Shown: positions 8,008 through 19,124 of the stretch, in pieces
Position numbering within the stretch: position 1 is the first letter of the stretch
How the letters are laid out: each line of letters begins with the position of its first letter
Assembly: GCA_026984455.1 (NCBI GenBank)
Contig: JALSSC010000029.1
Span: 1 to 60,553, forward strand
Source of the DNA: Chromatiaceae bacterium
GTDB lineage: Bacteria; Pseudomonadota; Gammaproteobacteria; Chromatiales; Chromatiaceae
DNA: 60,553 nucleotides
Direction of reading: 5' to 3'
Program-made: the position numbers and the translations under genes
Notes under the pieces: generated by a model
Told to the model about the DNA's origin: nothing
The model's input: only the letters and a program-made list of their open reading frames with translations
Database searches by the model: none

Positions 8008-8677
8008 CGCCGAGGCGTTCCAATACGCGCATCGCCGCCTTCTGCTCCGCGTTGCGGCGGCTGTGGCCCTCGCCCCGGCCCTCGATGCCGGACCCGGGAA
8101 GGTGGCAGACCACCTTGAAGGTCTGCTCGTGGGGACTGCCTTCGACGCTGCGGACCTCGTACCTGGGCAGGGGTTCGTGGCGGGACTGGAGCCACTCCTG
8201 GAGACGGGTCTTGGGGTCCTTCAGGGGACGGTCGATCCGGCTCGCGTCCAGGCGGGTCCCCAGCAGGCCGAGCACCACCCCACGCGCCGCCTCCAGGCCG
8301 GCATCGAGATAGACGGCGGCGAACACCGCCTCCAGGGCGTCGGCGAGGATGGAATCGCGGGCATGGCCACCGGTACGCAGCTCTCCGGTACCCAGGCGCA
8401 GATAGGCGCCCAGGCCGATCTCGCGGGCCACCCCGGCCAGGGTCTCCTTCTTGACCAGACCGGCGCGCAGACGGCTGAGTTGGCCCTCGTCGGCCCCGGC
8501 AAAACGCTGGTACAGGGCCTCGGCGATGACGAAGCCGAGCAGGGCGTCGCCGAGAAACTCCAGGCGCTCGTTGTTGTGACGGCCGAGGCTGCGATGGGTC
8601 AGGGCCTGTTCGAGGAGTTCCGGCCGCCGGAAGCCGTGGCCGAGCCGGCGCATCAGGCGTTCGGGGACTGCCTTCAA
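8000..8677 (-). CDS. rnc: Ribonuclease III
   Basis: 225 residues. The catalytic signature NERLEFLGDALLGFVIAEAL is present, as is a second acidic motif in ILADALEAVFAAVYLD. The C-terminal double-stranded RNA-binding domain reads KTRLQEWLQ through RNAEQKAAMRVLERLG. It cleaves double-stranded RNA in rRNA precursors and regulatory RNAs. It overlaps the DUF4845 gene by 4 bases (ATGA) and era by 8 bases, so translation of the three is probably coupled. Length and motif order are normal. Confidence 0.97.
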   Translation of the reverse strand: MKAVPERLMRRLGHGFRRPELLEQALTHRSLGRHNNERLEFLGDALLGFVIAEALYQRFAGADEGQLSRLRAGLVKKETLAGVAREIGLGAYLRLGTGELRTGGHARDSILADALEAVFAAVYLDAGLEAARGVVLGLLGTRLDASRIDRPLKDPKTRLQEWLQSRHEPLPRYEVRSVEGSPHEQTFKVVCHLPGSGIEGRGEGHSRRNAEQKAAMRVLERLGDE

Positions 8678-9063
8678 GGCCGGGCCAGCGTGACCGAATG
8701 CGTGAAACTCGCCACCGCATCCACGTTCCCGAGGATGGGCCTGCGCACCTCGTATTTCAGATCCACCTGGACCCCGTTGGGTACCGCATGGATCTTGAAC
8801 AGGCGTTCGTCGAGGTCACGCACCTCGTTGATATAGAGCTTGCGCGAGATCTTCTCGCGCAGGCCCCGGGGCCCCTGGTCGAAGGCCGCGGGATCGGCCA
8901 CGAGGGACTCCATCACCGACTTGATCTTGAGATCGTCCAGATACACGGGCACCAGTTGCAGGGCGATGCGGGCGAACAGGCCGCCCACTAGCAACAGGAG
9001 CAGGATACCTCCCAGGGTCATGCCGCCCTGACGGGCCGGGGTATGGGGTTCAGTGAATGACAT
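8674..9063 (-). CDS. DUF4845 single-span membrane protein
   Basis: 129 residues with one N-terminal hydrophobic segment (GGMTLGGILLLLLVGGLFAR), somewhat like a type IV pilin N-terminus. A soluble domain follows with DLKIKSVMESL and a C-terminal beta-rich stretch VDLKYEVRRPILGNVD. This matches the DUF4845 family regularly found between lepB and rnc in Beta- and Gammaproteobacteria; its function is unknown. It overlaps lepB by 14 bases and rnc by 4. An internal Met at residue 15 could be the true start, but the upstream ATG keeps the tight coupling. Confidence 0.85.
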   Translation of the reverse strand: MSFTEPHTPARQGGMTLGGILLLLLVGGLFARIALQLVPVYLDDLKIKSVMESLVADPAAFDQGPRGLREKISRKLYINEVRDLDERLFKIHAVPNGVQVDLKYEVRRPILGNVDAVASFTHSVTLARP

Positions 9064-9868
9064 TGCCGATACGACTCCAATCGATGGGGAAACCGCTGCG
9101 ACCGCTGTCCCAGTTCATCCAGATGGCGAAGGCCTTGCCCACCAGGTTCTCCTCGGGTACGAAACCCCAGCAGCGGCCGTCGTTGCTGTTGTCCCGGTTG
9201 TCGCCCATGGCGAAGTAGTGGCCGGCAGGCACGGTCACCGGACCGAAGCGCAGAACATCGCATCCGGGGGGCAGGTCCGGCGTCCCCGGGTGGATGAGGA
9301 TGTCATGCACCACGCCGTCGAGATCCTCGCGCAGACGGAAGGCGCCAGTCTCGCGCGCCCCCGAGCCGACCCCCGTATAGATGCCCACGGGCACCTGGGA
9401 CATGGGCTTGCCGTTGATGAACAAGGTCTTGTCGTGATAGGAGATCTCGTCCCCCGGCAGGCCGACGATGCGCTTGATGTAGTCGATGGACGGGTTGCGC
9501 GGATAGCGGAAGACCACCACGTCGCCGTGTTCGGGCTCGCCGAGGTCCACGAACTTGGTATTGAGCACGGGCAGGCGTAGGCCATAACTGAACTTGTTCA
9601 CCAGGATGAAGTCCCCCACCAGCAGGGTGGGCATCATCGAGCCCGAAGGGATACGGAAGGGCTCCACCAGAAAGGAACGCAGCAACAACACCGCCAGGAT
9701 GACCGGGAAGAAGGACCGCGAATATTCGACCACGAGCGGTTCCCTGGGGGCCTCGCCCTGCGCCGCCGCGGCCCGTCGGCGGGGGGCGAAGAACCAGGCG
9801 TCCAGGGCCCAGACGATGCCGGTGAAGAAGGTGGCGAGGACCAGGAAGAGGGGAAAATCGAAGTTCAT
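9050..9868 (-). CDS. lepB: Signal peptidase I
   Basis: 272 residues starting MNFDFPLFLVLATFFTGIVW, the usual start of the gammaproteobacterial enzyme. A longer frame from 9940 adds an unlikely Pro/Arg-rich lead. Two N-terminal membrane helices are followed by the catalytic serine motif PSGSMMPTLLVGD, the lysine motif YIKRIVGLPGDE and the C-terminal box GDNRDNSNDGR. It cleaves signal peptides of secreted proteins at the outer face of the inner membrane. No clear purine-rich ribosome-binding site precedes the ATG; the leader is pyrimidine-rich. The 186 bases up to lepA contain no gene I can support. Confidence 0.95.
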   Translation of the reverse strand: MNFDFPLFLVLATFFTGIVWALDAWFFAPRRRAAAAQGEAPREPLVVEYSRSFFPVILAVLLLRSFLVEPFRIPSGSMMPTLLVGDFILVNKFSYGLRLPVLNTKFVDLGEPEHGDVVVFRYPRNPSIDYIKRIVGLPGDEISYHDKTLFINGKPMSQVPVGIYTGVGSGARETGAFRLREDLDGVVHDILIHPGTPDLPPGCDVLRFGPVTVPAGHYFAMGDNRDNSNDGRCWGFVPEENLVGKAFAIWMNWDSGRSGFPIDWSRIGNVIH

Positions 9869-10054
9869 CTGGAGGGGGTTTCCTTGCTGTTCGTTACTGT
9901 GAAGGGCCCGCTGCGCGGGTCGCGGCGCCCCTTCTCCCACACGCGAGCGAATGAACGTTCCGGGCGCCCGCCGTCTTCATCCGCGGGGTGACACGACGGC
10001 CACGCGCGTCGGCGGATTCCGACGCACCCCCGGCCGTCGCGGACGAAGAACCGA

Positions 10055-11860
10055 TCAATTATCCCGCCCCACCTGGAGAACGGCAAGGAAGGCCGCCTGG
10101 GGGATCTCCACCCGGCCCACCTGCTTCATGCGCTTCTTGCCGGCCTTCTGCTTCTCCAGCAGCTTGCGCTTGCGGGTCACGTCCCCCCCGTAGCACTTGG
10201 CGGTGACGTTCTTGCGCAGGGCCTTGACCGTGGTGCGGGCAATGATCTTGGCGCCGATGGCCGCCTGGATGGCCACCTCGAACATCTGCCGGGGGATGAG
10301 TTCCTTCATCAGACCGGTGAGTTCCCGCCCGCGTGCCTGGGCCTGACTGCGATGCACGATCACGGAGAGGGCGTCCACCGGCTCGCCGTTGATGAGGATG
10401 TCCAGCTTCACCAGATCGGCCGCCTGGAAGCGCTTGAGTTCGTATTCGAACGAGGCATAGCCCCGGCTCACCGACTTGAGGCGATCGAAGAAATCCAGCA
10501 CCACCTCGTTCAGGGGCAGATCGTAGCTCACCTGGACCTGACCGCCCACGTAGTGGAGCTGCCTCTGCACCCCGCGCTTCTCGATACACAGGTTCATCAC
10601 CGCCCCGAGATAGTCCTGGGGCACCAGGACATGGGCCTCGATGATGGGCTCGCGTATCTCCTGCACCTTGTTGGGCGGCGGCAGATCGGCCGGGTTGTCG
10701 ATGGTGATCAGGCCCCCGTCCAGCATCTGCACCTCGTAGACCACCGAGGGGGCGGTGGTGATGAGATCGAGGTCGTATTCGCGCTCCAGGCGCTCCTGCA
10801 CGATCTCCATGTGCAACATGCCCAGGAAGCCGCAGCGAAAGCCGAAGCCCAGGGCCTGGGAGGTCTCGGGCTCGTAGTGCAGGGCGGCGTCGTTGAGACG
10901 CAACTTCTGCAGGGCGTCGCGCAGCCCCTCGTAGTCGTCGGAGGACACCGGATAGAGCCCGGCGAAGACCCGTGGGCGCATCTCCGCGAAGCCCGGCAGG
11001 GGGGCCGTGGCGGGACGCTCGGCGAGGGTGATGGTGTCTCCCACCGGGGCGCCGTCGATCTCCTTGATGCCGGCGATGACGAAGCCCACCTCCCCCGGAC
11101 CGAGGCTGTCGCGGTCTTCCTTCTTGGGGGTGAAGACGCCCACCTGCTCCACCTGGAAGACCCGGCCGCTGGACATGATCCGTATCCGCTCACGCCGGGC
11201 GAGGCGGCCGTTCATCACCCGGATGAGGGAGATGACGCCCACGTAGGGATCGAACCAGGAATCGATGATGAGGGCCTGGAGCGGAGCGTCGGCATCCCCC
11301 TGGGGCGGCGGGATACGGGCCACGATCTCTTCCAGCAGGTCTTCCACGCCCTGGCCGGTCTTGGCGCTCACCCGCAAGGCCTCGCCGGCGTCCAGGCCGA
11401 TGATCTCCTCGATCTCGCGGCACACCCGCTCCGGTTCGGCCGAGGGCAGGTCCACCTTGTTGAGCACCGGCAACACCTCCAGCCCCTGGTCGATGGCCGT
11501 GTAGCAGTTGGCCACGCTCTGCGCCTCGACCCCCTGGGCGGCGTCCACCACCAGAAGGGCGCCCTCGCAGGCCGCCAGCGAGCGCGACACCTCGTAGGAG
11601 AAGTCCACGTGCCCCGGGGTGTCGATGAAGTTGAGCCGGTAGACCTCGCCGTTGCGCGCCCGGTAGTTCAGGGTGACGCTCTGGGCCTTGATGGTGATGC
11701 CCCGTTCCCGTTCCAGGTCCATGGAGTCTAGGACCTGATCCCCCATCTCGCGTTCGCTCAGGCCCCCGCAGAGTTGGATGAAACGGTCGGCGAGGGTGGA
11801 TTTCCCATGGTCGATATGGGCGATGATGGAGAAGTTGCGGATATGGCTGAGATCGGTCAT
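10055..11860 (-). CDS. lepA: Elongation factor 4 (ribosome back-translocase)
   Basis: 601 residues, normal length. It has a GTPase domain with [21 protein letters not shown] and NKVDLPSA, then EF-G-like domains II, III and V. The diagnostic C-terminal domain has [20 protein letters not shown]. LepA remodels stalled or mis-translocated ribosomes and affects 30S biogenesis. It is the first gene of the minus-strand run to pdxJ and diverges from mreB across a 270-base region. Confidence 0.97.
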   Translation of the reverse strand: MTDLSHIRNFSIIAHIDHGKSTLADRFIQLCGGLSEREMGDQVLDSMDLERERGITIKAQSVTLNYRARNGEVYRLNFIDTPGHVDFSYEVSRSLAACEGALLVVDAAQGVEAQSVANCYTAIDQGLEVLPVLNKVDLPSAEPERVCREIEEIIGLDAGEALRVSAKTGQGVEDLLEEIVARIPPPQGDADAPLQALIIDSWFDPYVGVISLIRVMNGRLARRERIRIMSSGRVFQVEQVGVFTPKKEDRDSLGPGEVGFVIAGIKEIDGAPVGDTITLAERPATAPLPGFAEMRPRVFAGLYPVSSDDYEGLRDALQKLRLNDAALHYEPETSQALGFGFRCGFLGMLHMEIVQERLEREYDLDLITTAPSVVYEVQMLDGGLITIDNPADLPPPNKVQEIREPIIEAHVLVPQDYLGAVMNLCIEKRGVQRQLHYVGGQVQVSYDLPLNEVVLDFFDRLKSVSRGYASFEYELKRFQAADLVKLDILINGEPVDALSVIVHRSQAQARGRELTGLMKELIPRQMFEVAIQAAIGAKIIARTTVKALRKNVTAKCYGGDVTRKRKLLEKQKAGKKRMKQVGRVEIPQAAFLAVLQVGRDN

Positions 11861-12038
11861 GAAGGCCCCGGAAACGAAAACGGAGCCGGCCCGGGAGGCG
11901 GCTGTGCGTGGGGCGGGATTGTAGCACGGATGGCGTCGATGACCGGGTGGGACGACCCATTCAGATCCGACCGGAGCGGGCGATGACCTGCTCGTTCCCG
12001 CGCCCCACCCCGGCGCGAGGGGTTTGGGGGTTTCCCGG

Positions 12039-13180
<1,142 letters not shown>

Positions 13181-13209
13181 TCCGTTCCGTTCCACCTGGG
13201 AAACCCGCG

Positions 13210-14064
13210 ATCAAATCGATCTTCCGCAAAGGCCCGGCCCTGGGCACGCGCCTGCTGCTCGCGGTGACGGCCTCCATTGCCCTGATCGGTGCCGACCTGC
13301 ATTTCCAGGCCCTGTCCCAGGTGCGCGCCTGGCTGGCCGCCCTCACCTATCCCCTGCAATGGGTCGCCCGCTCCCCTACCCTGCTCGGCCGATGGGTGAG
13401 CCAGACCGCCACCACCCGTGAGGAACTCCAGGGCGAGAACCGGGCACTGCGCCGGGCCAACCTGCGCCTGCGCGCCCGCCTGCAACGCACCGAGGCCCTG
13501 GAGGCGGAGAACATGCGCCTGCGCGACCTGCTCGGTTCTTCCTTCAAACTCGGTGACCGGGTCCTGGCGGCGGAACTGGTGGCGGTGGACCTGGACCCCT
13601 ATCGTCACCAGGTGCGCATCGACAAAGGCAGTGCCTCGGGGGTGTTCGTGGGCCAGCCGGTGCTGGATGCGCGGGCGGTGATGGGACAGGTCATCCGGGT
13701 CAGCCCGTTGACCGCCACGGTGCTGCTCATCACCGACCCCTCCCACAGCCTGCCGGTAGAGGTGAACCGCAACGGCCTGCGCACCCTCGCCGAGGGCAGC
13801 GGCCTGATCGACCGCCTGCATCTGCTCTATCTGCCCAACAACGCCGACATCCGCGAGGGCGATCTGGTGGTCACCTCGGGCCTGGGCGGGCGCTTTCCGG
13901 CGGGCTACCCGGTGGCCCGGGTGACCCGCGTGCAACGCCAACCCGGGCAGCCCTTCGCCCGCGTGGAGGCGGCCCCCACCGCTCATCTCGACCGCACCCG
14001 GGAGGTGCTCCTGGTGTGGCCGCTCCAGCGCCCCACGACCACGGCGGAGACCCCGGCACCATGA
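13210..14064 (+). CDS. mreC: Rod shape-determining protein MreC (apparent ATC start)
   Basis: 284 residues. A short cytoplasmic N-terminus (KSIFRKGPALGTRLLLAV) is followed by one membrane span, a coiled coil (about 65-110) and the periplasmic beta-rich MreC domain with YRHQVRIDKGSASGVFVGQPV and NNADIREGDLVVTSGLGG. The family starts with Met-Lys directly before such a sequence, but here the codon at that place (13210) is ATC. No ATG, GTG or TTG occurs in frame between the mreB stop and the membrane segment. A GTG at 13264 would remove half of the span. GGGA precedes the ATC by about eight bases. Possibly a rare ATC start or a base change. The 3' end overlaps mreD as ATGA. Confidence 0.85.
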   Translation: MKSIFRKGPALGTRLLLAVTASIALIGADLHFQALSQVRAWLAALTYPLQWVARSPTLLGRWVSQTATTREELQGENRALRRANLRLRARLQRTEALEAENMRLRDLLGSSFKLGDRVLAAELVAVDLDPYRHQVRIDKGSASGVFVGQPVLDARAVMGQVIRVSPLTATVLLITDPSHSLPVEVNRNGLRTLAEGSGLIDRLHLLYLPNNADIREGDLVVTSGLGGRFPAGYPVARVTRVQRQPGQPFARVEAAPTAHLDRTREVLLVWPLQRPTTTAETPAP

Positions 14065-14546
14065 AGTCCAGACCGGTCTATGGCGGCTACCTGATGATCG
14101 TCTCGCTGCTCGCTGCCCTGGTGCTGGAGATCATGCCCCTGCCCGAGGCCTTGCGTGACCTGCGTCCGCAGTGGTTGACCCTGGTCCTGATCTACTGGTG
14201 CATCGTGCGTTCGGACCGCGTGGGGGTCGGCGCCGCCTGGCTGCTCGGCCTCACCCGGGACGTACTCACCGGCACCCTCCTGGGCCAGAACGCCCTGGGC
14301 CTGGCGGTGATCGCCTTCGCCACCCTGCGTCTCCACCAGCGCCTGCGCATCTTCCCCCTGCTGCAACAGACCTTCGTGGTCTGGGTCCTGGCGATGCTGG
14401 AACGCCTGATCGAACTCTGGGTGATCGGTGCCAGCGGACAACCCACCCCTTCCCCCGGTTATTGGCTGCCCCCGCTGACCGCCCTGATCTTCTGGCCGCC
14501 GGTCTCCTGGACCCTGAGCCGCCTGGGCGAACTCTCCCGCTCCTGA
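14061..14546 (+). CDS. mreD: Rod shape-determining membrane protein MreD
   Basis: 161 residues with five to six predicted membrane helices and little else. The N-terminus reads MKSRPVYGGYLMIVSLLAAL, and the conserved block RPQWLTLVLIYWCI plus GLTRDVLTGTLLGQNAL is typical of MreD. It is an elongasome membrane component that works with MreC. The ATG overlaps the mreC stop as ATGA, and its own stop overlaps the mrdA start as TGATG. Confidence 0.94.
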   Translation: MKSRPVYGGYLMIVSLLAALVLEIMPLPEALRDLRPQWLTLVLIYWCIVRSDRVGVGAAWLLGLTRDVLTGTLLGQNALGLAVIAFATLRLHQRLRIFPLLQQTFVVWVLAMLERLIELWVIGASGQPTPSPGYWLPPLTALIFWPPVSWTLSRLGELSRS

Positions 14547-16384
14547 TGCCCCAGTCCACCCTCAAGGACCCCCGGCGCGAGGCCCGCCTCTTTCTCTCCC
14601 GCAGCCTCCAGGCGGGAGTCATGGTGGCCCTCGCCACTCTGGTCCTGATCGGTCGCCTGGTCTATCTCCAGGTGGTGGAACATGCCCATTTCAAGACCCT
14701 CTCCCAGGACAACAGGGTGCGCCTGGAGCCGCTGCCACCCACGCGCGGGTTGATCTACGACACCCGCGGCGTCCTGCTGGCCGAGAACCTGCCCGCCTAC
14801 AGCCTGGAGGTGGTTCCCGAAAGGGTGAAGGATCTGCAAGAGACCCTCGCTGCCCTGGCCCGCCGGATCCACCTGGAGCCCGAGGACCTGCGTCGCTTCG
14901 AGCGACTGCGCCATCGACGCCGGCGCTTCGAGGGCGTGCCCCTCAAGGTCCAGCTGAGCCCCACGGAAGTGGCCCGCTTCGCGGTGGACGCCTACCGGTT
15001 TCCAGCGGCGGAGGTCCACGCCGCGCTCCTGCGCCACTACCCCCACGGGGCCCTGACCGCCCACGTGCTCGGCTATGTGGGGCGCATCGACGAACGCGAA
15101 CTGCATTCCATCGACACCTCCAACTATGCGGGCACCCGCTACATCGGCAAGAATGGGGTGGAGAAGGCCTACGAGGACCTGCTCCACGGCCAGGTGGGCC
15201 TGCAACAGGTGGAGGTGAACGCCAAGGGCAGGGTGTTGCGGGTGCTGGAGAACGAGCCCCCGGTGCCGGGGAGCAACCTGCGCCTGGCCATCGACCTGCG
15301 GGTGCAACGGGCGGCGATGGAGGCCCTGGGCGGGCGCAACGGCGCGGTGGTGGCCATCGACCCCCGCGACGGCGGGGTCCTGGCCCTGGTGAGCAACCCC
15401 GGCTTCGATCCCAACGCCTTCGTGGTGGGGATCTCCGGCAAGGCCTACCGCGCCCTGCGCGACTCCCCCGACAAGCCGCTGTTCAATCGCGCCCTGCGCG
15501 GCCAATACCCCCCGGGTTCCACGGTCAAGCCCTTCATCGGCCTCGGCGGCCTGGAGACCGGGGTGGAGCGGGCGGAAGACCACATCTTCTGCCCCGGCTA
15601 CTACCAGCTCCCGGGGAAGGACCACAAGTACCGTGACTGGAAGCGCTGGGGGCACGGCCGGGTAGACCTGGACAAGGCCATCACCCAGTCCTGTGATGTC
15701 TATTTCTATGACCTCGCCCACCGCCTGGGGGTGGATCGCCTGCACACCTGGCTGGCCCGCTTCGGCTTCGGCCGGCGCACGGGTATCGATCTGCCCGGAG
15801 AACTGGGCGGCCTGCTGCCGTCCCGGCAATGGAAGCGCCGCCGCCACCATCAGGTCTGGTTTCCGGGGGAGACCCTCATCATGGGCATAGGACAGGGTTA
15901 TTTCCTGGCCACTCCCCTGCAACTGGCCTCGGCCACTGCCACCCTGGCCATGGGCGGACACCGGGTGGTGCCCCGGGTGGTGCGTTCGGTGCAGGGACCC
16001 GACGGGGGCTGGGTGGAGGTCCCTGCGGAGGCCCAGCCGTTGCCGGTCCGGGACCAGCGACATTGGCGGCGCATCGTCACCGCCATGCAACATGTCATCG
16101 AGGCACCACACGGCACCGCCCGGCGCATCGCCAACAGCGCCTACCACATCGCCGGCAAGACCGGCACGGCCCAGGTCTTCACGATCAGGCAGGACGAGAG
16201 ATACGACGCCTCCAAACTCCACGAGCGGCTCAAGGATCACGCCCTGTTCATCGCCTTCGCTCCGGTGGAGGCCCCGCGTATCGCCGTGGCCGTGGTGGTG
16301 GAGCACGGTGGCCACGGCGGCTCCGCCGCGGCGCCGGTGGCCAAGGCGGTGATGGACACCTGGCTCCTCGATTCCCCGCCCTGA
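14546..16384 (+). CDS. mrdA: Penicillin-binding protein 2, elongation transpeptidase
   Basis: 612 residues. After a short cytoplasmic tail comes one membrane span (about 24-44), a dimerisation/pedestal region starting DNRVRLEPLPPTRGLIYD, and a transpeptidase domain. All three catalytic boxes are intact: STVK (in YPPGSTVKPFIG), SCD (in ITQSCDVYFYD) and KTG (in IAGKTGTAQV). It cross-links lateral-wall peptidoglycan with MreBCD and RodA. It overlaps mreD by one base. The partner rodA, which commonly follows mrdA, is not here; the next gene is metZ on the opposite strand. Confidence 0.96.
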   Translation: MPQSTLKDPRREARLFLSRSLQAGVMVALATLVLIGRLVYLQVVEHAHFKTLSQDNRVRLEPLPPTRGLIYDTRGVLLAENLPAYSLEVVPERVKDLQETLAALARRIHLEPEDLRRFERLRHRRRRFEGVPLKVQLSPTEVARFAVDAYRFPAAEVHAALLRHYPHGALTAHVLGYVGRIDERELHSIDTSNYAGTRYIGKNGVEKAYEDLLHGQVGLQQVEVNAKGRVLRVLENEPPVPGSNLRLAIDLRVQRAAMEALGGRNGAVVAIDPRDGGVLALVSNPGFDPNAFVVGISGKAYRALRDSPDKPLFNRALRGQYPPGSTVKPFIGLGGLETGVERAEDHIFCPGYYQLPGKDHKYRDWKRWGHGRVDLDKAITQSCDVYFYDLAHRLGVDRLHTWLARFGFGRRTGIDLPGELGGLLPSRQWKRRRHHQVWFPGETLIMGIGQGYFLATPLQLASATATLAMGGHRVVPRVVRSVQGPDGGWVEVPAEAQPLPVRDQRHWRRIVTAMQHVIEAPHGTARRIANSAYHIAGKTGTAQVFTIRQDERYDASKLHERLKDHALFIAFAPVEAPRIAVAVVVEHGGHGGSAAAPVAKAVMDTWLLDSPP

Positions 16385-16409
16385 TCCGCCCTCCGGCGGA
16401 TGCCGCGCA

Positions 16410-17591
16410 TCAGCTCAGACCACGTTCCAGATCGGCGATCACGTCCTCCACCGCCTCCAGGCCCGTGGCGATGCGGATCATGCCCTCGGTCACCCCGGCG
16501 GCCTCGCGCTCCTCCGGGGTGAGGCGGCCATGGGTGGTGCTTGCCGGGTGAGTGATGGTGGTCTTGGTATCGCCCAGATTGGCGGTGATGGACAGCAGCC
16601 GGGTCTGGTCGATCAGGCGCCAGGCCGCCTCGCGGCCCCCTCGCACCTGGAAGGCCACGATCCCGCCCCCGCTGCGCATCTGGGTGCCCACGAGGTCATG
16701 ACGCGGGTGGCTCGGCAACCCGGGATAGAGGACCCAGTCCACCTCGGGGTGCTGCTCCAACCATTGGGCCAGGCGCAGGGCATTCTCCGAATGCGCCCGC
16801 ATCCGCAATTCCAGGGTCTCCAGGCCCTTCAGGAAGACCCAGGCATTGAAGGGGCTCAGGCTGGGACCGGCCGTCCGGATCACCCCGAACACATCCTCCC
16901 CCACCCGCTGGGCGTCGCCCACCACCGCCCCGCCGATACAGCGCCCCTGCCCGTCCAGGTACTTGGTGGCCGAATGCACCACGATGTCCGCACCCAGGGC
17001 CAGCGGGCGTTGCAGGGCCGGGGTACAGAAGCAGTTGTCCACCACCAGCAGACAGTCGTGGGCGTGGGCCAGGTCGGCCAGGCGGCCGATCCCGGTCATC
17101 TCGGTGAGGGGGTTGGAGGGGGTCTCCAGGAACAGCATCCGGGTCTCGGGGCGGATGGCCGCGGCCCACGCCGCCTCGTCGTCCAGTGGCACATAGCTGG
17201 TCTCCACCCCGAAGCGGGCCATGTATTTGTTGAACAGCATCACCGTGCTGCCGAACAGGCTGCGCGAGGCGACGATATGGTCGCCGGCCTGAAGCAGGCC
17301 CAGACAGAGACTCAGGATCGCGGCCATGCCGGAGGCGGTGGCGACGCAGGCATCGCCCCCCTCCAGGGCCGCCAGCCGCTCCTCGAAGACCCGCACCGTC
17401 GGGTTGGTGAAACGCGAGTAGATGTTGCCGGGCCGCTCACCGGAGAAGCGTGCGGCGGCCTCCGCGGCATTGTCGAACACATAGCTGGAGGTGAGAAAGA
17501 TGGGCTCGCTGTGTTCTCCCTCGGCGGTGGGTTGGTGGCCGGTGCGGATGGCCAGGGTGGAGAAGGCAGCATCTCGGGGGAGTTCGGTCAT
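16410..17591 (-). CDS. metZ: O-succinylhomoserine sulfhydrylase
   Basis: 393 residues, a PLP-dependent Cys/Met-metabolism enzyme. The PLP lysine lies in SATKYLDGQGRCIGG. Other family marks are SEPIFLTSSYVFDNAAEAA, NIYSRFTNPTV, GDACVATASGMAAI and VVDNCFCTP. It forms homocysteine from O-succinylhomoserine and sulfide, the step upstream of methionine synthase (metE is in this window at 57 kb). The adjacent purF and cvpA give the cvpA-purF-metZ order known from Pseudomonas and relatives, favouring MetZ over MetB or MetY. The ATG at 17591 is chosen; a GTG at 17600 overlapping the purF stop is possible. Confidence 0.92.
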   Translation of the reverse strand: MTELPRDAAFSTLAIRTGHQPTAEGEHSEPIFLTSSYVFDNAAEAAARFSGERPGNIYSRFTNPTVRVFEERLAALEGGDACVATASGMAAILSLCLGLLQAGDHIVASRSLFGSTVMLFNKYMARFGVETSYVPLDDEAAWAAAIRPETRMLFLETPSNPLTEMTGIGRLADLAHAHDCLLVVDNCFCTPALQRPLALGADIVVHSATKYLDGQGRCIGGAVVGDAQRVGEDVFGVIRTAGPSLSPFNAWVFLKGLETLELRMRAHSENALRLAQWLEQHPEVDWVLYPGLPSHPRHDLVGTQMRSGGGIVAFQVRGGREAAWRLIDQTRLLSITANLGDTKTTITHPASTTHGRLTPEEREAAGVTEGMIRIATGLEAVEDVIADLERGLS

Positions 17592-17596
17592 GATGT

Positions 17597-19108
17597 TCAC
17601 TCGTCGTTGTGCAGGTCCAGGTGGCCCTTGTCCCCAGAACCCTGGGACTTGGCGCCGTCGTTGCGCCGGCATTCCAGGCGGTGCAGGTATTCCGGGGTCA
17701 CGTCACCGGTGACGTAGTGGCCATCGAAGACCGAGGTGTCGAAACGCATCACATGGCTCCTGCTGGGCTTGCGCACCGCCTCGACGAGATCCGGAAGGGC
17801 CTGATAGATCAGGCGGTCGGCGCCGATCCAGGAACAGACCTGTTCTTCGCTGCGGCCATGGGCCACCAGCTCCGAGGCCGCGGGCATGTCGATCCCATAG
17901 ACATTGGGATGGCGTACCGGCGGTGCCGCGGAGGCGAAATAGACCTTGCGCGCCCCGGCATCGCGGGCCATCTGCACGATCTGGCGCGAGGTGGTGCCAC
18001 GGACGATGGAGTCGTCCACCAAGAGGACGTTCTTGCGTTTGAATTCCAGATCGATGGGATTGAGCTTCTGACGCACCGACTTTCTGCGTGCCATCTGCCC
18101 GGGCATGATGAAGGTCCGGCCGATGTAGCGGTTCTTGATGAAGCCCTCGGAATAACGTACCCCGAGGGTGCTCGCCAGGGACAGAGCCGCCGTGCGGCTG
18201 GTGTCCGGGATGGGGATAACCACGTCGATGTCATGGTCCGGCCATTTCTTCTTGATGCGTGTGGCCAGCTTCTTGCCCATGCGTGCCCGCGCCTTGTGCA
18301 CCGAGATGTTGTCGATGATGGAGTCGGGGCGGGCGAAATAGACGAACTCGAACAGGCAGGGCGCATGCTCCGGGGTCTCCGCACACTGCCGCCGGTAGAC
18401 GTGTCCCTGGATATCGATGAACACCGCCTCCCCGGGTTCGATGTCGCCCTCCAACTGAAAGCCCAGGGTATCCAGGGCCACGCTCTCGGAGGCGATCATG
18501 TATTCGGGCCCCTGATCGGTGTCCCGCCGCCCGTACACCGCCGGACGGATCCCATGGGGATCACGGAATCCGAGGATCCCATAGCCGGGGATCATGGCCA
18601 CCGCCGCATAGCCGCCGCTACAGCGGCGATGCACCCCGCGCACGGCCTCGAAGACATCGTCCTGGTCCACCCTCAGCTTGCCGCGGATCTGGAGTTCATG
18701 GGCGAACACGTTGAGCAGGACCTCCGAGTCCGAATCCGTGTTGATATGGCGCAGATCCTCCCGGAACAGTTCCTCCTTGAGGGCGTCGGCGTTCACCAGG
18801 TTGCCGTTGTGGGCCAGGGTGATGCCGTAGGGGGAGTTCACATAGAAGGGCTGGGCCTCGGCGGAACTGGAACAGCCCGCGGTCGGGTAGCGCACGTGGG
18901 CGATGCCCATGTTCCCCTGGAGGCGGGCCATGTGGCGCTGTTTGAAGACATCCCGCACCAAGCCGTTGTCCTTGCGCAGGGACAGGGTGCCGCCGTTGCA
19001 GGTGACGATCCCGGCGGCGTCCTGCCCGCGGTGCTGGAGCACCAGCAGGGCATCGTACAGGGCCTGGTTCACCGCCCCACGGCCAACGATTCCAACGATC
19101 CCGCACAT
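17597..19108 (-). CDS. purF: Amidophosphoribosyltransferase
   Basis: 503 residues. The mature N-terminal nucleophile Cys is visible in [11 protein letters not shown], so the glutaminase domain is active. The C-terminal phosphoribosyltransferase domain carries the PRPP loop [18 protein letters not shown]. It catalyses the first committed step of purine synthesis. No long propeptide is present, as in the enterobacterial type. Downstream of cvpA with a 16-base gap and followed by metZ. Confidence 0.97.
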   Translation of the reverse strand: MCGIVGIVGRGAVNQALYDALLVLQHRGQDAAGIVTCNGGTLSLRKDNGLVRDVFKQRHMARLQGNMGIAHVRYPTAGCSSSAEAQPFYVNSPYGITLAHNGNLVNADALKEELFREDLRHINTDSDSEVLLNVFAHELQIRGKLRVDQDDVFEAVRGVHRRCSGGYAAVAMIPGYGILGFRDPHGIRPAVYGRRDTDQGPEYMIASESVALDTLGFQLEGDIEPGEAVFIDIQGHVYRRQCAETPEHAPCLFEFVYFARPDSIIDNISVHKARARMGKKLATRIKKKWPDHDIDVVIPIPDTSRTAALSLASTLGVRYSEGFIKNRYIGRTFIMPGQMARRKSVRQKLNPIDLEFKRKNVLLVDDSIVRGTTSRQIVQMARDAGARKVYFASAAPPVRHPNVYGIDMPAASELVAHGRSEEQVCSWIGADRLIYQALPDLVEAVRKPSRSHVMRFDTSVFDGHYVTGDVTPEYLHRLECRRNDGAKSQGSGDKGHLDLHNDE

Positions 19109-19124
19109 ACCAACCTCGCGGCGG

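Noticed and set aside
9869..10054. Possible RNA gene or attenuator between lepA and lepB
   Set aside because: Only short GC-rich self-complementary patches are present, as expected by chance at this base composition.
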